Positions 1 to 5,830 of a stretch of 6,494 bases of DNA are shown here, piece by piece. A program made the position numbers and the translations under genes. Under the pieces are notes generated by a model. The model did not search any database, was not told the origin of the DNA, and saw only the letters and a list, made by a program, of their open reading frames with translations. Within the stretch, counting starts at the first letter, position 1, and every line of letters begins with the position of its first letter. The stretch comes from an uncultured Acidobacteriota bacterium (lineage in GTDB: Bacteria; Acidobacteriota; Terriglobia; Terriglobales; Acidobacteriaceae), in contig CAILBQ010000617.1 of NCBI GenBank assembly GCA_903832475.1, forward strand, positions 1 to 6,494, given 5' to 3'.

Positions 1-448
1 AATCCGCCATCCGCATCAGCGGCAGGAATCGCCGTTCCCAGCAAAAATTCCCGAAAGAGAGGCGAAATCCAGCCGCCTTGAGCAAGTGGCAGGTGGCAAT
101 CAACTCCGGAGTGGGTTGCGCTGTCTCCCCGATCTCGAGCACTGTCAGTTTAGGCGGCAGCAGCCGGACCACGCCGCTGGTAAGCGTCTGCCCCGTGCAG
201 GCTACAAATGCCGGCAGGCCCCGCGTCAGGCGTCCTAACCCTTCCATCAAAACGTGATCCAGCAACGAGTTGGCCGCTCTTTCCGCGGTTTCGCGCAGTG
301 CGCTTTCTGCCCCGTTTCGGAAAAGCAGCGCGTATGCCTGCACCGCTCCCCTGGTATCCAGAATCGGCTGCCGCGACACAAAGCGAAGACTCGCATCCGC
401 CTGCGCTTCCTCTTCCGCGCGTCTCGTCGTTGAGCACTCGGTTTCCAT
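1..448 (-). CDS. EAL/HDOD-type (YuxH-like) signalling protein, N-terminal part, runs off left edge
   Basis: I translated this minus-strand frame by hand: 149 residues are visible and the frame is still open at base 1. Residues about 21-45 (RFVSRQPILDTRGAVQAYAL, then LFRNG) match the start of an EAL domain of the kind found in EAL+HDOD proteins. Residues 105-134 (LEIGE, then LLKAAGFRLSFGNF) match the later EIxE and DDF region. The EAL motif glutamate is replaced (YALLFR where YELLFR is usual) and the DDF motif reads GNF, so c-di-GMP hydrolysis is unlikely. Known relatives are about 400 residues with a C-terminal HDOD domain, which would lie outside the window; its presence is inferred. The ATG at 448 is preceded four bases away by a weak GAGG (453-456). 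An in-frame TGA lies about 24 bases upstream with no other ATG between. The gene is divergent from the CRP-like kinase gene. It is probably a protein-interaction regulator. Confidence 0.82.
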   Translation of the reverse strand, partial: METECSTTRRAEEEAQADASLRFVSRQPILDTRGAVQAYALLFRNGAESALRETAERAANSLLDHVLMEGLGRLTRGLPAFVACTGQTLTSGVVRLLPPKLTVLEIGETAQPTPELIATCHLLKAAGFRLSFGNFCWERRFLPLMRMAD

Positions 449-621
449 GCCGCCTCGCTGAATCCCTCATCGGTTGCAGACTGAAAAAGATAGCTCCCGT
501 TCCGTTCTCAACACTTTTCGAGTTCCCGGTATGGGATCAGAGTCAGAGCACTTTTCACCCTGTGGACTTCCCTGTAACATCCGTCCGCTACACTGAATCA
601 ACAGGTGGGGAGAGCTGCAGG
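449..621. promoter_or_regulatory. Divergent intergenic region between EAL/HDOD gene and CRP-like kinase gene
   Basis: This 173-base region separates two divergent starts and must hold promoters for both unless one gene is leaderless. It is less G+C-rich than the flanking genes. For the plus strand, TACACT at 589-594 is a plausible -10 box, but no good -35 lies at the usual distance (TGGACT at 563-568 is 20 bases away). For the minus strand, TTGAGA (complement of 506-511) resembles a -35, but the nearest -10-like TATCTT (complement of 487-492) is only 13 bases further on. No convincing operator palindrome was seen. The promoter role rests on gene orientation, not on a strong motif. Confidence 0.4.
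607..612 (+). promoter_or_regulatory. Ribosome binding site for CRP-like kinase (start at 622)
   Basis: GGGGAG sits nine bases before the ATG at 622. The same frame is open back to base 208, so this site helps choose the start. The CRP-like fold begins soon after 622, while the upstream in-frame stretch resembles no protein and overlaps the opposing gene. Confidence 0.55.
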
Positions 622-2088
622 ATGCCAATCGATATCGCCGCCCACATTCCAGTAACACTGACACCGGTTCCAGTCATCATGGAAGCGCTGCAAAAGATCG
701 CGCCTCTGCAGGGTTTGCCTGCCGAGGACCGCGAGTGGCTGGCGCGCCATGGCCAGGAGATTCGCGCCAAAGCCGGCGACATTCTCTTTGAAGAAGGCGA
801 GCCTGCCGAGCATCTCATGCTCATCCTCAAAGGCGAAGTACACGTGCGCCGAACCCGCAACGGCCCCATGGCCTTGTTCATCGGCCGCAGCGGCCAGATG
901 ACCGGCCTGCTGCCCTACTCGCGCATGGTCAGCTACGGCGGCCAGGGCTTTGCCGCCCAGGATGTCTGGGCCATCCTCTACCCAAAATCCCTGTTCCCCG
1001 ACATGATGGCGGCCATCCCCTCCTTTGGCCAGCGCGTCGTCGCCACCTTGCTCGATCGCGTCCGCGAAGTCACCCGCATCGAACAGCAGAGCGAAAAACT
1101 CACCGCCCTGGGCAAGCTGGCCGGCAACCTTGCTCACGAACTTAATAACCCGTCCTCTGCCGCGCAGCGCGCCGCCAGCGGCATCCTGACTGAGCTGCGC
1201 ACCGTCAGCGACGGCCGCCTACGCCTTGTCTCGCTTTGTCTTACCCCGGACCAGGTCCGCTCCATCGAAGCCTGGGAACGCGACGTCCGCGCCCGCGCGC
1301 AGCAATCGGACGATACCAGCCAGGCCAGCGTCACCCTCCGCGAAGACCAGATCGCCGAGTGGATCGCCGACCACGGCTTCCCGGAAGCCTGGCAGATTGC
1401 CCCCGAGCTTGCCGAACTGGGCGTCGAAGCTTCCGACCTTGATCCTCTCGTCGACTTTCTCAGCGAGCCGGCCATCCATGTCGTGCTTGACCAGTTCGCC
1501 TCCGCTCTACGCGCCGAGCACTATGCCCAGGCCATGCTCAACTCGACCGGCCGCATCTTTGACCTGATAAGCGCCATCAAGACCTATTCCTACATGGATC
1601 GCGCTCCTATCCTCGAGATCGACGTCGCCGCCGGCCTCGACGCTACACTGCAAATGCTGGGATCACGCTTGGCCAGCATCACCATCGTCCGCGAATATGA
1701 CCCGGAGCTGCCCACCATCAGCGCCTACGGCAGCGAGCTCAACCAGGTTTGGACCGTGCTCATCGAAAATGCCCTCGACGCCATGGCGCGCGTTGATCGT
1801 AACGCGCATCCCGACTACATGGGCTGCCTGCGCGTCGCCTGCCGGCTCGAAGCCGACATGATACTTGTTGAGGTGTGGAACAACGGACCGGATATTCCCA
1901 AAGATCTTCAAGACCGTATCTTCGAGCCATTCTTCACCACTAAAGCTCCCGGCCAGGGCCTCGGGCTCGGACTCGATAACGCCATGCGCATCGTCCGCAA
2001 ACACCGCGGCCACATCAGCGTCCGTTCCGAAGATGGTTCAACCTGCTTCCGCGTGCGCCTGCCCATCAATCAGCTCCAAGCCTACTGA
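622..2088 (+). CDS. CRP-like domain sensor histidine kinase
   Basis: This 488-residue protein has no membrane segment and is probably cytoplasmic. Residues about 20-150 form a cyclic-nucleotide-binding-like (CRP/FNR-type) beta roll: GDILFEEGEPAEHLMLILKG, then GEVHVRR and a helix ending near 150. The HisKA phosphoacceptor helix follows, with H172 in NLAHELNNP. About 120 residues of helical insertion separate it from the second dimerisation helix (RIFDLISAIKTYSYMD, 311-326). The ATPase domain has its N box at 374-388 (N383), a G1 box reading NNGPDIP (420-426), an F box RIFEPFF (432-438) and a G2 box GQGLGLGL (444-451). The kinase should autophosphorylate at H172; its signal and partner are unknown. 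The usual phosphate-binding Glu and Arg-Ala of the CRP pocket are not evident, so cNMP binding is doubtful. An alternative start is the ATG at 679. It converges on the receiver gene at 2111, a possible partner. Confidence 0.9.
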   Translation: MPIDIAAHIPVTLTPVPVIMEALQKIAPLQGLPAEDREWLARHGQEIRAKAGDILFEEGEPAEHLMLILKGEVHVRRTRNGPMALFIGRSGQMTGLLPYSRMVSYGGQGFAAQDVWAILYPKSLFPDMMAAIPSFGQRVVATLLDRVREVTRIEQQSEKLTALGKLAGNLAHELNNPSSAAQRAASGILTELRTVSDGRLRLVSLCLTPDQVRSIEAWERDVRARAQQSDDTSQASVTLREDQIAEWIADHGFPEAWQIAPELAELGVEASDLDPLVDFLSEPAIHVVLDQFASALRAEHYAQAMLNSTGRIFDLISAIKTYSYMDRAPILEIDVAAGLDATLQMLGSRLASITIVREYDPELPTISAYGSELNQVWTVLIENALDAMARVDRNAHPDYMGCLRVACRLEADMILVEVWNNGPDIPKDLQDRIFEPFFTTKAPGQGLGLGLDNAMRIVRKHRGHISVRSEDGSTCFRVRLPINQLQAY

Positions 2089-2104
2089 CCGGACTTCGCC
2101 CGGT
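2088..2104. terminator. Possible small hairpin in convergent gap
   Basis: ACCGG (2088-2092) and CCGGT (2100-2104) can form a five-base-pair stem with a seven-base loop between the two convergent stop codons. There is no T tract on either side, so it is at best a weak bidirectional stop signal or an mRNA end-stabiliser. Confidence 0.2.
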
Positions 2105-2110
2105 AAGGCC

Positions 2111-2599
2111 TCAGCACACAGAAACCGGGCTTGAGCAGAGAGCGCGAAACAGAATGCCCTCGTTCTCTCGAATCGATTCATCCATTCGGCTTCGAATCAA
2201 GGCCATCTTGACGGTCGCATGCACTTCGCGATCGAGGATCGGCTTGATGAGATAGCCGTAGGGATTCGTCTCCCCGGCCTTGGTAAGAGTTGCGTCCTCG
2301 GCATAGGCCGTCAGGTAAATGACCGGGACGTGAAGATACCTGGGTATCCGGCGCGCGGTTTCAATGCCATCCATCTGACCTTGAATATGGATGTCCATCA
2401 AGACCACGTCTGGGCAGGTCTCTTCGAGCAGCTTCAGAGCCTGATTGCCGCTGGTCGCCACCCCAGTGACGATGTAGCCGAGCTTACTGAGCTCCTGGCG
2501 CAGGTGAATCGCCACGACTGCCTCGTCTTCGACGATCAGAACGCGAGCCCCCGAAACAGCGTTCTGCGCAGAACCTTGTGCTTGCATTTCCAGATTCAT
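2111..2599 (-). CDS. Single-domain response regulator (CheY-like receiver)
   Basis: The protein has 162 residues with one receiver domain at about 18-135. The acidic pair is E24-D25 (LIVEDE), the phosphoacceptor is D69 (VVLMDIHIQG), the switch threonine is T97 (IYLTAYAED), the aromatic is Y116 and the lysine is K119 (GYLIKP). All catalytic residues are present, so it should accept phosphate. There is no DNA-binding or enzymatic domain. The short tail 136-162 (RSRMDESIRENEGILFRAL) resembles the linker that joins such receivers to PAS or kinase domains in hybrid proteins, then stops. The start is the ATG at 2599: AAGGAG lies seven bases upstream, whereas the in-frame ATG at 2641 has no ribosome site. 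It lies 241 bases downstream of the HisKA_2 kinase gene in the same direction, so it may be a late operon member or have its own promoter. Likely phosphodonors are that kinase or the convergent CRP-like kinase. Confidence 0.9.
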   Translation of the reverse strand: MNLEMQAQGSAQNAVSGARVLIVEDEAVVAIHLRQELSKLGYIVTGVATSGNQALKLLEETCPDVVLMDIHIQGQMDGIETARRIPRYLHVPVIYLTAYAEDATLTKAGETNPYGYLIKPILDREVHATVKMALIRSRMDESIRENEGILFRALCSSPVSVC

Positions 2600-2840
2600 G
2601 TCTCCACTCCTTCTGTCCTTTGATTTGCCAAGTCCGAACATTAGGGAAAGCTGATTTACCGGCGCGGATTGCTCTTCTCCGGGGTTGCAACTCCCTCGCC
2701 CGTTTCATCGGCCGTCTTGCAAAGGACTTTTTCTGAGAACAGTGAGAATTCCTCAAGGTCTGGAGATTCTGTAATTAGCCTCTTCTCAGCCACCTCTCAA
2801 ATCTGCCTGCTTCATCTGAGTTGACCAACCATAAGAGCGG
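2600..2840 (-). promoter_or_regulatory. Intergenic region upstream of the receiver gene
   Basis: This 241-base stretch holds no gene I can support. It separates the stop of the HisKA_2 kinase gene from the receiver start and is more A+T-rich than its neighbours, which suits a leader or promoter. On the minus strand a TTGAGA is followed 17 bases later by an A+T-rich TAATTA, a poor -10 match. A TGAGAA direct repeat lies at 2734-2739 and 2743-2748 (nine bases start to start). The second copy belongs to an imperfect palindrome at 2743-2755 (TGAGAATTCCTCA). A weak TGACC/GGTCA stem overlaps the upstream stop codon (2822-2826 with 2839-2843) but lacks a T tract. I cannot tell whether the receiver is transcribed separately. 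Confidence 0.35.
2607..2612 (-). promoter_or_regulatory. Strong ribosome binding site deciding the receiver start at 2599
   Basis: On the minus strand AAGGAG ends seven bases before the ATG at 2599. This is the best Shine-Dalgarno match near the gene and argues against the longer start at 2641, which would add 14 residues before the receiver fold. Confidence 0.75.
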
Positions 2841-3983
2841 TCACGCGGAGCAATGCGAAGACATCGATTCGAAACCGGATCGGGGAGCCAGTTCGGGGAC
2901 GTTCACCCCGATTTCCCCCGCGCCCATTTTCGATTCCCGCCCCTTGAGCGGGAACGTCACAACAAATCGGGTCGGTCCAGCTTGGTCGAAGTGCACACCA
3001 CCGCCCAGCTGACCCGCCAACAGATGCACTAGCTGTATCCCCAGCGTCTTGCTCTGCTCAAAATCAAATCCCGCGGGCAGGCCGATTCCGTCGTCTTCTA
3101 CGCGGAGCGTGGCAAGGTTGTCACTGCCCTGCCTGAAAAACACACTCACCGAACCGGAACGCCCGCCGGGAAAGGCGTGTTCGAGGGCATTCGAGATGAG
3201 CTCATTCACAATCAGGGCGCACGGAATGGCTCCGTCGATCGGCAACGCGACCTCGTCTACCTCGACGTGGAGCGTGATGCGTTCTGGATGGATGCTGAAG
3301 GACTGAACCAGTGTGGGCGCGAATGACTGTAGGAACGACCGAAAGTCCACGCGGGCAAAATCCTTGGACTGGTACAGAGTCTGATGGATAAAGGCCATCG
3401 CGCGAACACGGTTCTGCGTGTTTCTCAATCTCTCCACAACGATCGGATCCTGGATCAGATTGCTCTCCAGGCTCAACAGACTCGACACCACCTGCAGGCT
3501 ATTCTTGACGCGATGATGAATCTCGCTGAGCAAAATATCCTTCTCACGAATCCTCTCCTGAAGCTCCACGTTGGTCGACGCTGCCTTGGTCAGAAGGCTG
3601 GAGCGTTCAATGGCCTGCCGCATCGCCCGGGCCAGGGTGCGATTCTCCACCTGACCTTTGATCAAATAATCCTGCGCTCCTTCCAACATGGACCCGGTCA
3701 CAATCTCCTCATCGGTCCATCCTGTCAGGACCATCAAGGGCACATGCGGCGCAAGGTCGCGGACCTTGCGTACATTTTCGAGCCCTTCCCCATCAGGCAG
3801 GCCCAGGTCCAGCAAAATGATATCCACACCACCTTTGGCCAGGTGATTCAGTGCCTCACCCAGGCAAAGGACATGGGTCAGCTGGTAGCAGTCGGGCGGG
3901 TCTGCAGCAAGCATGTCTTCGAGCAGGCGAGCGTCTCCAGGATTGTCCTCCACCAGCAGGATGCGAAGGGCGTGCGTCATCAT
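2841..3983 (-). CDS. Hybrid REC-HisKA_2 histidine kinase
   Basis: This cytoplasmic protein has 380 residues. An N-terminal receiver (about 6-125) has the acidic pair E12-D13 in LLVEDNPGD, phosphoacceptor D59 (LLDLGLPDGEG), T87 and K109 (YLIKG). A short helical linker leads to a HisKA_2 dimerisation domain with the family motif LLSEIHHRVKNSLQVVSSLL (151-170); the phosphohistidine is H156 or H157. The ATPase domain shows NELISNALEHAF (260-271), DDGIGLP (297-303) and TLGIQLV (313-319), and ends near 347. A hydrophilic tail of about 33 residues follows. Known relatives let receiver phosphorylation control kinase activity, which then acts on a second receiver; the stand-alone receiver downstream is a candidate. 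The start codon overlaps the upstream stop as ATGA. A second ATG at 3980 has better ribosome-site spacing and would remove only one residue. Confidence 0.93.
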   Translation of the reverse strand: MMTHALRILLVEDNPGDARLLEDMLAADPPDCYQLTHVLCLGEALNHLAKGGVDIILLDLGLPDGEGLENVRKVRDLAPHVPLMVLTGWTDEEIVTGSMLEGAQDYLIKGQVENRTLARAMRQAIERSSLLTKAASTNVELQERIREKDILLSEIHHRVKNSLQVVSSLLSLESNLIQDPIVVERLRNTQNRVRAMAFIHQTLYQSKDFARVDFRSFLQSFAPTLVQSFSIHPERITLHVEVDEVALPIDGAIPCALIVNELISNALEHAFPGGRSGSVSVFFRQGSDNLATLRVEDDGIGLPAGFDFEQSKTLGIQLVHLLAGQLGGGVHFDQAGPTRFVVTFPLKGRESKMGAGEIGVNVPELAPRSGFESMSSHCSA

Positions 3984-3992
3984 GCCGCCTCC
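3978..3992 (-). promoter_or_regulatory. Overlapping stop/start and ribosome site coupling Rcp1-like gene to hybrid kinase
   Basis: The upstream gene ends in TGA (3982-3980) inside ATGATG, the two tandem start codons of the hybrid kinase. GGAGG (3988-3992) lies four bases before the first ATG and seven before the second. This arrangement favours translational coupling and roughly matched amounts of the two proteins. The second ATG has the more usual spacing. Confidence 0.7.
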
Positions 3993-4438
3993 CCGGGCGG
4001 CAGCTTGACCACCGACAGCCAGAAGTCATCGATGCTGCGCACCACGGTCAGAAAACCCTCGAGATCGACGGGCTTCGAGATATAGCAGTTGGCATGGTGC
4101 ATATAGCTGCGTTCAATATCTACGTCCGCAGCAGACGTTGTGAGAATGACCACTGGGATGGTCTTGAGGGACGGATTCGCCTTGATTTCAGCGAGCACTT
4201 CGCGGCCATCCTTGCGCGGCAGATTCAGATCCAGAAGGATCAAATCGGGGCGTGGAGAACCCACGAACGCTCCCTCCCCCATCAGGAACTCCGTCGCCTC
4301 GATGCCGTCTTTGGCCACATGCATGGTCAAATGAACCTTGGCGTCTTTGAAGGCTTCCATGGTCAACCGCGTATCGCCGGGATTGTCGTCGACCAGGAGG
4401 ACCTGGATCGGATTTGCGCTGTCGTGACCTGTTTGCAT
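3980..4438 (-). CDS. Rcp1-like single-domain response regulator
   Basis: The protein has 152 residues, a typical length for the Rcp1 (cyanobacterial phytochrome regulator) family. It is a lone receiver with acidic pair D17-D18 (LLVDDNPGDTRL), phosphoacceptor D70 (LILLDLNLPRKDG), switch threonine T100 (VVILTTSAADVDI) and K122 (YISKPVD). The NPGD motif, the LPRKDG loop and the SAADVDI segment are characteristic of the family. No output domain is present, so it acts through protein contact or as a phosphate carrier. Its gene sits between the PAS kinase and the REC-HisKA_2 kinase, with a five-base gap upstream and an ATGA overlap downstream. The PAS kinase is the expected phosphodonor. I chose the ATG at 4438 because GAGGTG lies six bases before it; a GTG at 4447 is in frame but overlaps that site. 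Confidence in function class is high; the downstream target is unknown. Confidence 0.93.
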   Translation of the reverse strand: MQTGHDSANPIQVLLVDDNPGDTRLTMEAFKDAKVHLTMHVAKDGIEATEFLMGEGAFVGSPRPDLILLDLNLPRKDGREVLAEIKANPSLKTIPVVILTTSAADVDIERSYMHHANCYISKPVDLEGFLTVVRSIDDFWLSVVKLPPGEAA

Positions 4439-4443
4439 CGATT

Positions 4444-5736
4444 TCACCTCATAGGCAGGGCAAAATGAAAGATCGAGCCGTGCCCCAGTTCCGACTCAAC
4501 CCAGATTCTTCCTCCCTGCTGCTGGAGGATTCTCTTGCAGATGGCCAATCCAATTCCTGTCCCCTTGTAATCTGCGCTACCATGCAGCCGCTGAAAAATT
4601 AGAAAAATCCGCTCGAAGTAGCGCGGATCGATGCCGATCCCGTTGTCGGAGATCGAAAACTCCCATTCCCAGTTCTTCGACAGCGCGGACACATGCACGT
4701 GGGGAACGCTTTCACTGTGGTAGTGAATGGCGTTGCCGATCAGGTTCTGGAAAACCTGGGCAAGCTCGGAACTGACGCAATTGACAACCGGCAACCGGTC
4801 ATAGGTCACCACGGCTCCGGTTTCCTCAATCGCCGCTCCTAAATTTTTCAGCGCCTCCCGCAATGCCTCTTCGCTGGCAAATTCATGCGTCGGCGCCGTC
4901 CCCTTGCCCGCCCTTGAATAGAGCAACAGATCTTGAATCAACTGCTTCATGCGCTGCGTTCCATCGACGGCAAAGTCGATGAACACATCGGCATCGGCGT
5001 CTAGACGCCCCCGGTATCGTTTGGCCAGTAGCTGGGTGTAGCTGGCCACCATTCGCAGGGGCTCCTGCAGGTCATGCGAGGCGATGTGGGCAAATTGTTC
5101 CAAAGCTTCGTTTGAATGGCTCAGTTCGGACATCTCGCGGGCGCGCTCGAAGGCCGCTTCCCGCCTGCCCGTAATATCCCGCACGGAGGCAATGACGGTT
5201 CTCTCGCCGACGCCCTCGAGCTGGCTGAGGCTCACTTCGACCGGAAACTCCGTCCCATCTTTTCGCAGCCCCACGACATTCATCCCGACGCCCATCTCGC
5301 GTCGGTTTACCGGGGCCTCGGCGTGCGCCCGGTGGTCGCGGTGAGCTGCCCGCAGTCCTGCCGGCAGCAGCACATCCACGGACTGATGCAGGAGTTCCTT
5401 CCTGGAATAGCCGAACATCTGTTCGGTCTGCAGATTCGCCAACTCAATCTGGCTCGCTTCGTTCACGATGATCATGGCGTCCGGCGCAGCCTCAAGGATT
5501 CTTTCGAATCTGCCATCCCGGAAGGCCCAGATCTTCCAACCCTGCTCGCGCGAGTGCCGGTGAAACCTGTTCCAGCACCAGAGCGAACACGCAAGAGACC
5601 CGGCACCGATCGCTACCCATTGAAAGCCAGATTGCCAGTTCCGGGCGTTATGCCACCAGCGCCCTTCCGCGAGACCCGGAAGATCCAGGCCCACTGCCAA
5701 CCCGACATGAAACGCTAATCGGCAGAAGCCCAGCAT
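4444..5736 (-). CDS. Membrane-anchored PAS sensor histidine kinase (phytochrome-type kinase core)
   Basis: The protein has 430 residues. Residues 38-55 (FQWVAIGAGSLACSLWCW) form a likely membrane helix, and a weaker hydrophobic stretch lies at 2-22, so the N terminus may be a short hairpin with almost no outside loop. A PAS domain spans about 76-190 (EAAPDAMIIVNEASQIELAN; FGYSRKELL; RKDGTEFPVEVSLS; VRDITGRREA). The HisKA domain follows with H221 in FAHIASHDLQEPLRMV. The ATPase domain has QVFQNLIGNAIHYH (328-341), DNGIG (364-368), RIFLIFQRLH and KGTGIGLAI (391-399). All kinase motifs are intact. The HDLQEPLR kinase type is that of cyanobacterial phytochromes, which pair with Rcp1-like regulators; exactly such a gene follows five bases later. 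The PAS ligand is unknown, and there is no GAF or PHY domain or chromophore site. The ATG at 5736 lacks a clear ribosome site, so the exact N terminus is uncertain. Confidence 0.9.
   Translation of the reverse strand: MLGFCRLAFHVGLAVGLDLPGLAEGRWWHNARNWQSGFQWVAIGAGSLACSLWCWNRFHRHSREQGWKIWAFRDGRFERILEAAPDAMIIVNEASQIELANLQTEQMFGYSRKELLHQSVDVLLPAGLRAAHRDHRAHAEAPVNRREMGVGMNVVGLRKDGTEFPVEVSLSQLEGVGERTVIASVRDITGRREAAFERAREMSELSHSNEALEQFAHIASHDLQEPLRMVASYTQLLAKRYRGRLDADADVFIDFAVDGTQRMKQLIQDLLLYSRAGKGTAPTHEFASEEALREALKNLGAAIEETGAVVTYDRLPVVNCVSSELAQVFQNLIGNAIHYHSESVPHVHVSALSKNWEWEFSISDNGIGIDPRYFERIFLIFQRLHGSADYKGTGIGLAICKRILQQQGGRIWVESELGHGSIFHFALPMR
4445..4450 (-). promoter_or_regulatory. Ribosome binding site for Rcp1-like gene, overlapping the upstream stop
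   Basis: GAGGTG on the minus strand ends six bases before the ATG at 4438. It overlaps the TGA of the PAS kinase gene (4446-4444), so ribosomes ending the kinase stop on the next gene's initiation site. This supports both the operon and the ATG start over the GTG at 4447. Confidence 0.7.
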
Positions 5737-5830
5737 GCAGCGGCTAAGAGCACTTTCATTACCCTACGCAGTTCGAAACAGGTAAGAGAAGACTCATGAA
5801 CGCTGAGGGTCTCCCGCTGTTAATCACCCG
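5737..5830 (-). promoter_or_regulatory. Intergenic region upstream of PAS kinase operon
   Basis: These 94 bases lie between the stop of the phospholipase D-like gene and the start of the PAS kinase, all on the minus strand. If the kinase operon has its own promoter it should be here, but I see no convincing -35/-10 pair and no strong terminator (only a GGG-AGA-CCC mini-stem near the phospholipase stop). Read-through from the upstream gene cannot be excluded. Confidence 0.3.

Noticed and set aside
150..470. Minus-strand open frame of 106 residues
   Set aside because: It is another frame of the EAL/HDOD gene; the true frame gives recognisable EAL-domain sequence, this one does not.
208..621. 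In-frame N-terminal extension of the CRP-like kinase (138 extra residues)
   Set aside because: The extension looks like no protein domain, overlaps the opposing EAL/HDOD coding region, and the ATG at 622 has a ribosome site just before the recognised fold.
598..1137. Minus-strand open frame of 179 residues
   Set aside because: It lies wholly antisense to the CRP-like kinase, has no domain signal, and is explained by codon bias of the real gene.
2600..2641. Longer start of the lone receiver at 2641
   Set aside because: There is no ribosome site before 2641, while AAGGAG is well placed for the ATG at 2599, and the extra 14 residues precede the receiver fold.
3384..4085. Plus-strand open frame of 233 residues
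   Set aside because: It is antisense to the REC-HisKA_2 gene and the end of the Rcp1-like gene, both with clear domains; its translation shows no family resemblance.
5116..5718. Plus-strand open frame of 200 residues
   Set aside because: It is antisense to the PAS kinase and shows no recognisable domain.
4444..5736. Bacteriophytochrome photoreceptor
   Set aside because: The kinase core and neighbouring Rcp1-like gene suggest it, but the protein has only one PAS domain after a membrane helix and no GAF or PHY domain or chromophore-binding site.
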